From Girardinichthys multiradiatus (lineage: Eukaryota > Chordata > Actinopteri > Cyprinodontiformes > Goodeidae), in the NCBI RefSeq assembly GCF_021462225.1, contig NC_061798.1, forward strand, positions 25,335,320 to 25,399,319: 64,000 nt of DNA. Direction: 5' to 3'. Shown piece after piece: positions 34,840 through 46,309 of the stretch; position 1 is the stretch's first letter; every line of letters starts with the position of its first letter. A model generated the notes under the pieces. It was given only the letters and a program-made list of their open reading frames with translations. It was not told the DNA's origin and did not search any database. The translations under genes were made by a program, and so were the position numbers.

Positions 34840-36430
34840 ATGCCCTGTAAGGATTATGATTATTGATTAATTAATATTTATCAAGAATTATAATTAAAAA
34901 AAATAAATAATTAAATAAATTATTTCTTAACCAAAAATCATTACTTACGAATAGAAATCAGAGATGTCCTTTGTTGTTGTGATTATGGGCTCAAAGCTCT
35001 TTAATAATTACAAATTATTAACCAAAACCACTAACTGTCACTGTTTATTTAACCACTTCACCGAAGCTGGAGGATCTTCGACCTTGTTTTGACAGATAAA
35101 TCACTCTTGCACGAAATAAACACAAGCGCTTCTCTTAATTATATATATATGAAGATTTATGGAAGCCAAATAATTCTGATATACCATTATTCTGGTCCAA
35201 AAACCTTCACCTAACTAACAAGCACTGTTCTACACAAAGGGAATAAAACTGACTACCTAACAATAATAATAAAATAAAAATATATATGCATTTAGTGTCT
35301 ATGAAGATCAAACCAGCAGTTTTATGGACAAAATGTGCAATTTGGGTTAAATGGAAAGAGAAGTCCTCCTGGGGTGTTGATGTCTTGATTGCAGCGATCA
35401 GCTGGTAAAACGGTAGGGCCGTGCCCTTTAGCCACTATTAGCTGATCCCCCCAAATCTCGAACAAAGGGTCATAAACCTCTGAGGTGGGAACTCAGTGGA
35501 AAAACTCCAGTAATAAAATTAGAACAAAAGAGTGGTTGGGCGAGGCCCAGACCGCAGTTGCTTTGAATGAAAAACTTTTAAAAGTCAAACTTCTAACTCT
35601 TGGCTGATTTGAGATCAGCCGGACAAAACATTAACTACGCATGATTCAGCAGCGCTTGGTTAATGTTCAAAACACCACTCAGCATAAAAAAACTTCAATC
35701 AGTATTGCGTGCAACAAGTTGATACCTTAGATTAACTGTGATTCTAAATCACCTTCACTATGCCTTATCCTGCGCAGACCTCTAAATGCACCTATCCGGT
35801 TTTAATATAAAAAGAACAAAATTACTTTGACGTTGATTTCTTCCTCCACCGGTTGAGGAGGGATCAGGTCTGAAGAAAAATGAGGGGGGAAGAAACAAGT
35901 GTCTGTGATCAAATCAAAAAGAAAAAAAAACGGTAATTTCTCATCCGTCCAGGAGGGGAAAAGATGAAGAACCGTTTAGTTGACTGGATAACAAGGAGGA
36001 AACTCATCTCCTTGGAAATAGAACCTCTGTGGGTTTTCATCTGCGCTGGGTGTCGGCGCAGTCTTCAATTGGCGAATAAATCTGCTGATCTTCTTGTATC
36101 AGACAGATTTCCGGATTTCAAGCTCTTCCGGGAATGGCCTTGTGGAGCAAAAGTTCACCTGCGAGCTTTTGTCTCTCCAGAAATGCGCTTCTGTTGCGCT
36201 GTCCTGTGAGACACGAATGGCCACAAAACTTCATCTCCTGTGGGTTTTACACTCTTGGTGACGTCAGAGCTGCGACATCTGTTGAGCTGCGCTTGTCAAA
36301 AGCTGCAACCAAAATGGATGACCCCAACAGCCCATGCAAGCAAACAGCTATGAGCTGAAATTCCAACCGTGGCTTTCTTTGCTGTGAGACATCAGTGCTA
36401 CGAACTTACCACCAAGTATTACTAAATAAT
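34840..36430 (-). repeat. Unclassified 1.6 kb block, possibly an LTR or composite repeat
   Basis: The block changes from AT-rich (34850-35300) to CpG-bearing sequence (35360-36350) and ends near 36430, where AT-rich DNA resumes. On the minus strand it holds 'GACGTCACCAAGAGTG' (a CRE-like TGACGTCA core read as CTGACGTCAC, near 36263), several CTGTGGGTTTTCATC-type phrases (36027 and, related, 36238), and near its far end 'TTCGTAAGTAATG' (34945-34957), a good splice-donor consensus. The last feature would fit the leader of a retroelement read on the minus strand. No coding region or matching second LTR is visible, so the class is unknown. Confidence 0.35.
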
Positions 36431-37234
36431 TTTTATTTTTAATTTACAACAACCTCATAATGTCAAATAACACTTTTATTGACCAAAAGTTGACTTTGAA
36501 TAAAAAAAAAAATCATACTTAAGAAGTACAGTACACTGTGTATAATATTGCCTGTCTGTATTGACTTTGCAACCAATTATTTTTTTTAAAGTATGAATGT
36601 TGAACACAGCTTTCCCTAGCTTTAACATTGTAGTTAATATGCTTGTACAACTTATATGGTTAACTTTCATGTAAATAATGAGGCTCTTTCTGGTCTCTTC
36701 TCTAACTAAACAAACTAGGTAACAAAATTTGGCTTGAAGTTTTGTTAAAACTACTCAACCTCTTCCCACGAGCACAAGCCCCTCTTTTGGGTTAAAGAAA
36801 TAACCCCATTAAACATTTTAGAAAGGTTCCCTCGTCCAAAGAGCTGGGTCAAAGCAGAATGAATATTGACCTGGTTTACTCAAACCAGACTCCTTAGTAG
36901 TCTTAGGTTTTCTAGATGATGGCTTTAATGTTACCTGGTAGTTTTATGCTTAGTGTTAGATGTGAAATACAGTGTCTCATATTACATCTTTCACATAGAA
37001 CTGAGTAATATTTGCATGGCAAACAGATCTATTTAAAAACAATACTTGTGGGTCCTTCTGAGGAGGGGTAACCTGTTGAGAGTACACATGCCCAGAAGTG
37101 CTTATCTCTAGACATTTCTGAATGCTAAATTTAGAGATAAACTGATTTAAGCAAAAATATAGTGAAGGTGGCTGACATCAGCAAGATGGTAAAACAAGAG
37201 CACAGCAGTTAAAGTGGTAATACTCCAATAAATT
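36431..37234. other. Unannotated AT-rich DNA
   Basis: Nothing recognisable is seen in about 800 bases. Confidence 0.5.
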
Positions 37235-37700
37235 ATGAAGAATGTCAGGTTTAACCAACCTAACAATATTTATAACAACACAAAAAGAAAAGAGAGACAA
37301 AGTATTAGTTCCTTTTACTCGCTTTGCGAGGAGAGACAGTCAAGATTTGCTCAGTTACAGATCTCGCACCGCTCTGAAGCCTATCCGACCGCTTCCTCTT
37401 TTTATTGTCTTTCGGGGGTCCCTAGTTTACAAAAACATTGTTCTCTAAAGGATGGGGGAAAACAACAGCTGCATCGTAAACAGGTCATAAACAGCTTTAT
37501 ACATTAACAACACATTTCCCACAGTCTCCTACAACTGGTAGGGTCAGTTGTGACTTTTGTTGAGTGTAATCAGCCTTCATCTTTATGACCTCCTCAACTG
37601 GACTGCTTCCTTCTCTGCTAGTTCAGCTCCATTTATGATCTTTGCCTGCAGACAAACTCACACATCTTTTACTCACACATACATCATGAAAGGTTATAAG
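37235..37700 (-). repeat. Possible retroelement LTR fragment
   Basis: On the minus strand a poly(A) signal (AATAAA, 37401-37406) is followed by CG-containing sequence ('GGAAGCGGTCGG', 'GCGGTGCGAGATCTG') and then a stretch with 'GACTGTCTCTCCTCGC', a layout seen at R-U5 ends of retroviral-type or Gypsy-type LTRs. No second LTR, primer-binding site or coding sequence was found nearby. The identity is tentative. Confidence 0.3.
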
Positions 37701-37959
37701 ATCAAATAGTCAAGTTAAAGAATAGGAGAAAATATAAGATAAATCTATATTCAATTATTCCAACAAAGAACTAAAAAAAAACTAAGAAGTTTGACTTAGA
37801 TGAAACCAGAGAATAACCCATGTCAAACACCAATTATTAGCCAACAGCTGTTACAAGGATAATGGGAAAATCATAATCCTATCCATTGTGTTCATATTTT
37901 ACATCAGAAAGGTCTAAACTTCTGTATTAGAAAGCTTACAGTATCCAGTAGGATGAACA

Positions 37960-38283
37960 TTTGTATTCATTCATTCGTTCATTCATTTATAAACCAAAGT
38001 GCTGTAAAGGTGAATAAAAATCAAAGATATAAATAAGATAATAAAAGCTATAACAACAAAATAAAGGTTGACAATATACCAAACAAATCGGCAATAAAAA
38101 GCACTGAAGAAACAATGATTGGTTAATGGTCATGCTTTGTGAAATTAAGAGCCACTTTAAAAAATATAAAAAGTTCCAGCAGAAAGAGGGTGACTATTCC
38201 AGAGCTTAGGAGCTGCGGCTGAAAAAGCTCTGTCTCCCCTGGTCTCCCCTGGTCATTAGCCGAGTCCTGGAAACAACTAAGAG
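37960..38283 (-). pseudogene. LINE C-terminal fragment
   Basis: The minus strand reads RAFSAAAPKLWNSHPLS and TFYIF, which is the conserved C-terminal block of L2/CR1-type LINE ORF2 (family RAFSVAAPxLWNSLP, then FKxxLKTxLF). Downstream on that strand is an AT-rich tail ending in (TGAA)n-like sequence near 37972-37990. The 5' edge meets the Tc1 element at about 38284, so one insertion truncated the other. Confidence 0.6.
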
Positions 38284-38351
38284 CTTCTGGAAGGAGAAAC
38301 TGGAGGAGCACTGCCAGAGCCCTGCAAAATGACCTCCAGCAGTCCACAAAT

Positions 38352-39107
38352 GTGCATGTCTCTGCACAAACGGTTAGAAACCGACTTCATGAGGATGGTA
38401 TGAGGGCCCAATGTCCACAAATGGGGGTTGTGCTCACAGCCCAACACCGTGCAGGACGCTTGGCATTTGCCAGAGAACACCAGGATTGGAAAATTCACCA
38501 CTGGCGCCCTGTGCTCTTCACAGATGAAAGCAGGTTCACACTGAACACATGTGACAGACGTGACAGAGTCTGGAGACACCATGGAGAGCGATCTGCTGCC
38601 CGCAACATCCTTCAGCATGACCGGTTTGGCAGTGGGTCAGTAATGGTGTGGAGTGGCATTTCTTTGGAGGGCCTCATGACCCTCCATGTGCTCGCCAGAG
38701 GTAGCCTGACTGCCATTAGATACTGAGATGAGATCCTCAGACCCCTTGTGAGACCATATGCTGGTGCGGTTGGCCCTGGGTTCCTCCTAATACAGGACAA
38801 TGCTAGACCTCATGTTGCTGGAGTGTGTCAGTAGTTCCTGCAAGATGAAGACATTGAAGCTATGGACTGGCCCGCCCGTTCCCCAGACCTGAATCCGATT
38901 GAGCACATCTGGGACATCATGTCTCGCTCAATCTACCAACGTTACGTTGCACCACAGACTGTCCAGGAGTTGGCGGATGCTTTAGTCCAGGTCTGGGAGG
39001 AGATCCCTCAGGAGACCATCTGCTGTCTCATCAGGAGCATGCCCAGGCGTTGTAGGGAGGTCATACAGGCACGTGGAGGCCACACACAATACCAAGCCTC
39101 ATTTTGA
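38352..39107 (+). pseudogene. Tc1 transposase catalytic domain, two stops
   Basis: The frame from 38352 reads VSAQTVRNRLHEDGMRA, LAFAREHQDW and LFTDESRF (first aspartate 38523-38525). It continues through GSGSVMVWSGISL, FLLIQDNARPHVAG (second aspartate 38796-38798) and SPDLNPIEHIWD (glutamate 38901-38903), all in one frame with the DD34E spacing. It is broken only by TGA at 38727-38729 and TAG at 38832-38834. The first looks like decay of a CGA arginine codon (CpG to TpG). The usual stop after GGHT.Y appears lost, because the frame runs on to 39107. The N-terminal helix-turn-helix is missing, so this copy cannot be active. Confidence 0.9.
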
Positions 39108-39323
39108 CTTGTTTTAAGGACATTACATCAAAGTTGGATCAGCCTGTAGTGTTTTTCCACTTTAATTTTGTTTGTGACTCCAAATCCAGGCCTCTATTGT
39201 TTAATAAATTTGATTTCCATTGATGATTTTTGTGTGATTTTGTTGTCAGCACATTCAACGTTGTACAGAACAAAGTATTCATTGAGAATAATTCATTCAT
39301 TCAGATCTAGGATGTGTTATTTG

Positions 39324-39342
39324 TTAACCCTAACCCTAGCCC
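39324..39342. repeat. Short telomere-like repeat
   Basis: TTAACCCTAACCCTAGCCC: two and a half units of the vertebrate telomere repeat (complement of TTAGGG) with one substitution. It lies inside the Tc1 tail, 19 bases before the element end. Confidence 0.6.
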
Positions 39343-39440
39343 TTTATTTTTTTGAGCAGTGTAGTTTATGTTTTTATTTTCTATTTATTTATTATTTTTT
39401 TATTGTTTCACACAGATTACTTTAATGTGACAATGTTCCA

Positions 39441-39604
39441 AAGTAAAGTTAATAGTGGCACAGCGACCTGGATAGTGCCACTGACGGCTGGAACCCCGCC
39501 TCCCCTGCACTGGGTCAGTGGAAACACAACAGGTACCATACCAAGTAGAGCGAAACCGAGTGGAATGGAGCCGCGCTGCCTAAAACGAGCCCGTGGAAAA
39601 GGGG
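39441..39604. repeat. Short inverted-repeat element (MITE-like)
   Basis: 'CAGTGGAAACACAACAGGTACCATACC', then 'GAGCGAAACCGAG' and 'GTGGAAAAGGGGC', are stereotyped phrases of a small nonautonomous element common in teleosts. It sits at the edge of the LINE fragment 39605-40110 and may have interrupted it just after GSILG. Confidence 0.45.
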
Positions 39605-40110
39605 CAAAAGAAAATAAAGAAGAACCTAATATGGAGCCTTGAGTTCCCAATATTTTAGAGGAGGTACTGAGGATGAAAACTATCCCAACTGGGCAGAGAA
39701 ACATCTATTGTATAAATATGACTTGGCTGTGCCTTTAATACCAACATACTGTTCCAGCCTTAACATGAAAATGTCATGGTCTACTGTGTCAAAAGCAGCA
39801 GTAAGAAATAAAAATAATTAAAACAGCTGAATGGTCAGAATCAACAGTTTAAAGTGAATCATTGCACATCCTCAGAAGTGCAGTTTCAGTGCTATGACAA
39901 CTTGTCTTAAAGCTGGACTGAAACTTCTCATGAATATCATGAAGCTGGAGGTGCTCTTGTTGCTGAATTAAAACCACCTTCTCTAAAAGTTTCAAAGGAA
40001 AGGGCAATTTGAAAATTGGCCTAATGTTTGAGAGAACAGTATTTCTCTTCTTAGAAAGAGGTTGAGCCACAGCTGTATAAAAGCAGCTAGAACACAACCT
40101 AAAGAAAGAT
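39605..40110 (-). pseudogene. L2/Rex1-type LINE reverse transcriptase fragment
   Basis: On the minus strand an 82-codon frame (39849-40097) reads TAVAQPLSKKRNTVLSNIRP, then IFKLPFPLKLLEKVV, HEKFQSSFKTS and HSTETALLRMCNDSL. These are the N-terminal blocks of the reverse transcriptase of L2/Rex1-type LINEs (family VKPLLKKxNLD..LSNYRPISNLPFLSKILEKVV, FQSGFR..HSTETALLKVxND). After a short gap, AAFDTVDHDIFMLRLEQY (39738-39797, motif A) and GTQGSILG (39608-39640, motif B) follow in shifted frames. The fragment is bounded by a MITE-like piece on one side and by the 888 bp inverted-repeat element 33 bases away on the other. Confidence 0.75.
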
Positions 40111-40142
40111 ATGTTAACAAAATTTTAATTCCTACACCGGCC

Positions 40143-41030
40143 GGGAACTGACATGGGGAAAAAATATATATATAGCGTGCACACAAAACACCAATTTGTT
40201 CCCACTAAATACTAATATGTGCCCACGAAATATTAATTTGTGCCCACAAAATATATATATGTGTGCACAAAATACTAATTTGTTCCCATGACATAGGTAT
40301 AACGTGTATAAAATACTAAAACAGGACACTTTCTCAAACATACGGAGGAACAAAACAACTGGATGGACAGGGATAGTCTGATCGAGCTTTATTTTAGGCT
40401 GGGGAGGAGCTACAAAGAGATTCTGAAAAGCCTGACATCGCAAGGAATTCTCATTATTGAGAGGCATTTAAATAGAATATTGAGAGCCAGGTGTTAACCC
40501 TTCCTGCTTCCGTTTCCTGACCGTGGTTGGGAAACACAGGGGAGATGCTCCCTCCAGAGCCTAAATGGTTGTTCACTTCGGGGTTACCTCCCTGTACTTG
40601 CGTGTCACGGGGGGTGAGACTTCTATAATAATGATGTGACCGAACTGCTGTAGCAGCGGAGATGTTAATAACTGTACTGCTCACTGATTGCATGTTAAAT
40701 GTACTGTGGCCAGCTGAACTTCCTCCCCGGTCGCCGTCGTGTATACTGCCAAAACACACAACCGCACACAAACTCTTCTCTCTCTGCACTCTTCTTCGTG
40801 GTCCCAGTCTGACACCGCACAGTGCCACCGCACGTATGCACACATACACATTTACACACCCACCGTAAACTGAGCACCATCAATTATGAGATACACATAT
40901 CCTGCAACGGAAGTCATTGATGCCTACTTTGTGGGAACTAATTAGTATTTCATGGGAACTAATTAGTATTTCATGGGCACAAATTAGTATTCTGAGCGCA
41001 CGCTATATATTTTTCCCCTATTTCAGTTCC
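40143..41030. mobile_element. 888 bp inverted-repeat DNA element with subterminal repeats
   Basis: Left terminus GGAACTGACATGGGGAAAAA and right terminus (complement) GGAACTGAAATAGGGGAAAA form an imperfect inverted repeat, continuing into AT-rich sequence and 'TATAGCGTGC' on both sides. Inside each end lie clusters of a roughly 21-bp unit, TTTGTGCCCACGAAATACTAA-like: four copies on the left (from 40196, 40215, 40237, 40279) and three in inverted orientation on the right (40931-40990). The core (40330-40910) is GC-richer and has minus-strand frames of 131 codons (40454-40849) and 111 codons (40132-40467), neither resembling a transposase I know. It is probably a nonautonomous DNA transposon; the superfamily is uncertain, and no clear target duplication was found. 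Confidence 0.7.
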
Positions 41031-43084
41031 GTAAATTCCAGAGACCTATAGCACTAAACTCCTCCTTCCGCTATCTGGGAGGAATACTATCAGTAGGACT
41101 GTTAAGCAATTGGCCTAAAGTGCATTGGTGCAGTCTTCACCATGCAGATTTTAAGGTGGCAGCACACTGATGGGATTGGTGGATTTAGACTCTGGGCCTG
41201 TCTCCTTCATGCGGATCTCCCATTGGACCGGCCTTGGAACACTGGACCAACTTAGTGTGAACTTAGTGTTTTGTGAATTGGCTGTGTATTTCTCTGTAGC
41301 TTGTGAAGAGTTTCTTTTTAAAAAAAAAAATTCTTGTAAACCTGGTAATTGATTTCATCTACATGGTGCTTCTCTCCTGGCTATTTTTGTTGAGGTGGAT
41401 GGTTTAGTTTAGAGAGGCTTTTTTGGTTTTTTTCTGTTACAGGTTTTGACCACCCCCACCTTAGGAAGCTTTTCTCTGTGTTGACGCTTATGTTTGTCTT
41501 GGCTAACAATGGTTCTAACATTGTCTCTTCATGTATTTATTTCAAAGCATTTTACAAATCTTTACAAAGGGTCCAGATAACCATGGAGGTCACTGTCAGA
41601 TAATCAGAATTAAAACTGGTTAGAAATGCAACAAGGTTCATATGAATTCCTATATATGAGACAAAAGATTTGAAATAATTAAATTGTGCTAAATCAAAGC
41701 AGATAAATTACTTGAACAGAGTTTTGATGCCAAGTTTAATTTTGGATTCAAAACTTGACAGCACTGTCGTTTATGGATATTTTATTGGAAATATACTAAA
41801 CTTATTTGTTATTGCTAAAATCAAAAGAGACCCAACCCATTAATGAAAGATAATAGTTTAATGTAATTGTTCACCTTTTGCAACAAAGGTATTCTTTCAA
41901 TGCCTTTGTGGTATAGCGAGTACATCTAGCCATACGTTTTACAATACAACCATGCAGAACCAAAATAAGCAATAAACAGGTTTGAAGGACCCGTTTTAGG
42001 AACCACTAGATATTTTTATAATTAATCTACATTAATATCACTGCACTGTAGATTTTATTTCAATATGGCAAGTGGAAGTTGGATTGCTGTAACTGCCAGC
42101 ACAAATATAAGCTTTAAACCCACTACTGTTTCATACGCCTCCACATGGCTTTGTTTGGACTAAATATTACGTTTGACATTTCTTTGAACGAAACCTGCTG
42201 TTAAATATTGTAAAGAAGGAAATAAGGATTTAAGTTTATAAATACAACATAGTGTGAATTTGCTTATTTGTATTTCAAAACTGTGTTTCTTACCAGCTGC
42301 CACATTAGGAAATGTTAAGTCAGTTGCCTCAATTTTCAAAGTAAATGAAGAAACCTGATGAGGTTTGTGCTGTTTTCCTGAGTTTCTGATTCAAATGAGT
42401 CATAAAGAGTCCTTCTCAGCTACTGACAAAGAGCTAAGACCGCTGTAGTACGTCATCAAACTCACCGATGATGTTAGGGAACATAGTTGAGCTGGCAAAA
42501 GCGCTGAATTGCAGCTGAGAGCAGTCTCACGGTTGTCAGCTCCAGAGAGAGGCTTTGATCGCACATGCCCAGAGGAAAATAGATCTATCCAAAGTCACAG
42601 CAACTGTCAGCCAATCACAATGGTGGTAAGATGAGCAGTGCTTTTTTGTCAACTGTTGGGGGACGATTTGAGAAGGAATGACAGATTCCCTAAGGTTTGT
42701 ATTTCTGCTGAACCTAACCAGTGGAAATCATGTGTAACAGTATTTTGGTGAACTTTGATTGAATGTTCAATGTAAAATGTCCTTGTAAGGTGTTCAGCTC
42801 CTGCTTCTTGCTACCACACCTTGCCATTAATCCATCACAGTAAATGCATGTCTTAGACTGCAGTCTCAATTGATTAATAAAGTACTGGGCTGTTCCTCAA
42901 AAACTTTTATTTTATGTGACATTGCAGAATGCTGTGTAGCCAGAAGTCCTCAGAGAAGTTTAGTTATCTTTACATCTTTTGACCAACTGTTTAATAATAA
43001 TATCTGTATCATTTTAGTTGTTTGAATGCCACAAGATACATTTTAACGCAATGAATATGATGTGCTTTCTATAGTACAGGACAG
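41031..43084. other. Unannotated DNA
   Basis: No gene or complete element is recognised in about 2 kb. Confidence 0.45.
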
Positions 43085-43372
43085 GTATGTCAGATTAGGC
43101 TCCTTGCTTAGGTTCGAACCCCTGCTCTATCCGTCTCAGCCGTTGTGTCCTTGGGCAAGACACTTTATCCGACTTGCCTGCTGATGGTGGTCAGAGGGCT
43201 CGGTGGCGCTGATTGTATGGCAGCCTCACTTCTGTCGGTCTGCCCCAGGGCAGCTGTGGCTACAATGTAGTCTACCACTGTCAGTGTGTGAATAGGTGTA
43301 TAGCTGATTGTAGTGTAAAGTGTTTCGGGATCTCTGGGGACTAAACAAGTTCAGGCCATTTACCATTTTGAA
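43085..43372 (+). repeat. tRNA-derived SINE, plus strand
   Basis: The B box of an RNA polymerase III promoter is visible (GGTTCGAACCC, from 43111), followed by the stereotyped body 'GTGTCCTTGGGCAAGACACT', 'GGGCAGCTGTGGCTACAATG', 'CAGTGTGTGAATAGG' and the end 'AGGCCATTTACCATTT'. The tRNA-like 5' head is partly lost, so the internal promoter is probably dead. A second copy of the same family in reverse is at 58003-58274. Confidence 0.85.
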
Positions 43373-46089
43373 TTGTTAGAAAACAATTCAACGTCCCCAG
43401 GAAGTAGGAAGCCACTACTACCTACTACCCACTACTACTACATTCTTGCTCAGTTAAAGGACATGCTTGATGAGGATTGATGCTATATTCAAAATAGAAT
43501 CACAATAGTTTTATTTTTATTTTTCTAAACCTAAAATATTTCAGTGTGGAAATTTCAGACATAGTTGTGGTAGTGACACTTCTTTCATAGATGTTGAGGT
43601 CACATGTTTCTGCTTGCTGCACCGACCAGTTTGTATAATGCCTTGCAACTTATTCTGTGGAGTTTATCTTTACAGGAAACACAGCTTGGCCTTTTACAGA
43701 ACACCAGGAAATTATGTTTTGGAAAGCATTTTTCCAAAGTGTATCAACAACATATTTCAAATACCAATATTAAAGCGTCTGTTGCTGTTCTCCTCTTCTT
43801 AGAAAATGTGGTATTTTAATTCCAGCTTTTTGTTGACCTGACAAAAGGCCCAGTACAAGTAATGAAAGGATTTGCAGTACTTTCATGATTTGTTTGTGTT
43901 CTCTTGCCTTGCTTTCAGTGGGGATGTCCTGGATCTGCTCGTTTGGATTTCTAACGATGGCCAGTTTATGTTCAACTTGTTGGCGCAGAATAAAGCATGG
44001 ATTGATCTTTGCCTGAAGGATTTTAGTGCACATCTGTATTAAAATATATCTTTCTCAGTGTGCCAACACAGTCCAAAATAAGAAGAGTTTCTTATTAAAT
44101 ATTCACTTTACGAAATTTTATAAAAGTATTACTATGGCTTGATTCTTTTTTCAAATTTTGTCAAACACAAACTCAAAACATTGCTCTCTGATGAAGTAAT
44201 TTTATGGTCCGTGAGGAAAAATGGTTGGGAACTATAGGTATAAATGTGGAATTATAAGTTTGTTGGAATAGCTAAAAAGGCAAATTATTATATTTTGTCT
44301 GTCTTTCTGTGGCTGTCTCATTATTCAGTTTAAAATGTTCCCATAAAATCCACGCCAACCATTATGGACTTTTATAAAAATACAATTGTAAAGCATGAGC
44401 GGGTTGTATATGCTGTATCACAGTGTTGCTCCAGAGAGCAAATAATAAAGAGGATAATGAAGATGACAGAAAATAAAACTTGAAATGATAATCACAGTTG
44501 AAGTACCTAAACACACTGTCTTGCTCTCTGTGTAACTCTTTGACACACGTCCATATGTATAACAGATGCACCATTTCTTCTATGGTGTAACAACTTTCTA
44601 AGCACTGTTTGAAAATAGGCTGGACACATGTCTGTTTTCATTTGCTGTAAGCTGGATTCAACATTTGTAACTGGCAAACAAATTATTTGTCTGAGCTGAC
44701 TTTCCACATGTACACTCACAAAAACACACACTATCTTAGCTTGGCTGCTAACAGTTGCATCTCTCACACTTCATGCCACAGGTCCCAAATAAGCCATCTG
44801 CACAAGTTTCTGTGTCTGCCAGCTACTTCTCAAGAGAAAGACCTTGTGTGTGCGCATGTGTGTGTTCATATGCAAGTGCTGGTGAGTTGTTTGCTACTTT
44901 TTTTCTTTGATTTTTAAAGAATAGGGGGAACATAGGGCTCCCAGGTGTTACAGTGATTTAAAGAAATAAATACAAAACAAATATTATTTCAGAGTTCTCA
45001 TGTGTTTTTTTATTGGTGTTAAAAGGGATATCAAGCATGATATAAACAAAAGAAACAAAAATGATGATGGTGCTACATTTCTACCACAATTGTATAATGC
45101 TCAGCCTGATAGGTCAGAATACCTCAAACTATTATATGCCATGTTTAACAAACTCCTTCTCATAATTAAGTATTTTAAAGGTTCCACTTGGTCATGGTAA
45201 GGGATAAAATGTTCTCTGAAATAACTCTAGGTTGAATGTTTATGGAATGCTCTTGAAAGGAAAAACACAGCAAAGCTATATTTTTTAAAGTAAGCTTTAT
45301 AATACAATTGATCCAAATACCAGATCCTGTGAAAATGCATCAATATTTCTGACCGAATTAAAGTGCCTAAGATGGTTCCACATAAACAGATTATATGAAC
45401 ACAGTTTGCTTGACTGCATTTGATACAGGTAAGCCTTGTATTAGTTATTCAGAGAACCATTTTTTTATAAAATCAAATTGTTTTTCTTAGTTAAAAATGA
45501 AGCACTATTTGGCAGGTGTACCTCACGTGGGTGGGGTTTGGGGATTTAGGGGAAGAGTAGCATTAAACGATCCTTAAAAATAGACTCTTCAATGAGAAAT
45601 ATTTTGTTGTAAATCATCCTGAACCAACATAAATACTTTACAAATAGTGTTATATATATCAATTATTTTCTTATCACAACAATCATGTCTAGTTTAGTTT
45701 TTTACCAATTTTTATAAATAGCCATATTCTTCTTAAGTATAAAAAAACAAGAAAATAGTCCCTCTGCATTAAAATATTTTATTTTCAAACCACCAAAGTG
45801 TAGTCTGATGAGCTCTGATGTATTTCTGTTTGATTTTATTGTCACTCCTTAACAGGCTTGAAAACAAAGCACAAAGGAAATTTGTGACTGACTATGCAAC
45901 ATTTTCTTAAAGGGGTATCCATTATACAACTGAATATTTTTTTGTGCATTGTTTGTGAATTTAAATTAAGGGATCGCATATGCATAGGTGTAGGGGTAAC
46001 CCTCAGATATAGGATTTGGACTAATATTGTCTAAACCTCACCAAACTGTGACTGAAAATAGAAGCACAGTATTACTTTCATTTTCACCA

Positions 46090-46092
<3 letters not shown>
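43373..46092. other. Unannotated AT-rich DNA
   Basis: No gene or element is recognised. (CTA)n-like sequence lies at 43413-43441. Frames up to 87 codons show no family features. Confidence 0.45.

Positions 46093-46129
<37 letters not shown>
46093..46129. repeat. (AT)n microsatellite
   Basis: About 18 uninterrupted AT units. Confidence 0.95.
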
Positions 46130-46132
<3 letters not shown>

Positions 46133-46309
46133 ATTCTCTGCTTTTATCCATATATTTATGAGTCATTAGAATGTCCTGGTCCCCTAACATCTGAAAAAGA
46201 CCTTTTGATTCCAAGTGACATCCAAGCCCTTGTGGCATTATTTATTTAGATGCAGTCTGATAAATTGTTCACAACCAACCAACTGGGCATGTGGTAGTTG
46301 CAATTAGAA

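Larger units (their letters stand above)
38284..39361 (+). mobile_element. 5'-truncated Tc1-like transposon
   Basis: The right end is complete (TTTATTTTTTTGAGCAGTG, then TA at 39362-39363) and is preceded by a 250 bp tail. The left terminal repeat and the N-terminal DNA-binding domain are missing; the sequence starts within the transposase near 'AAACTGGAGGAGCACTGCC'. The element belongs to a different Tc1 family from the copies at 28 and 51 kb. A telomere-like insertion lies in the tail (39324-39342). Confidence 0.88.

Noticed and set aside
34945..34957. Splice donor of a host exon on the minus strand
   Set aside because: The consensus match is good, but there is no open exon beside it and no acceptor was identified.
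40192..40300. Regularly spaced short repeats as a CRISPR-like array
   Set aside because: Units are imperfect, have almost no spacer between them, and sit at a transposon end in a vertebrate genome.
40454..40849. 131-codon minus frame in the inverted-repeat element as its transposase
   Set aside because: No DDE-type or zinc-finger motifs; low complexity and overlapping frames on both strands suggest composition.
43111..43121. Possible tRNA gene (B box)
   Set aside because: The B box belongs to a SINE body; no cloverleaf or complete tRNA can be drawn.
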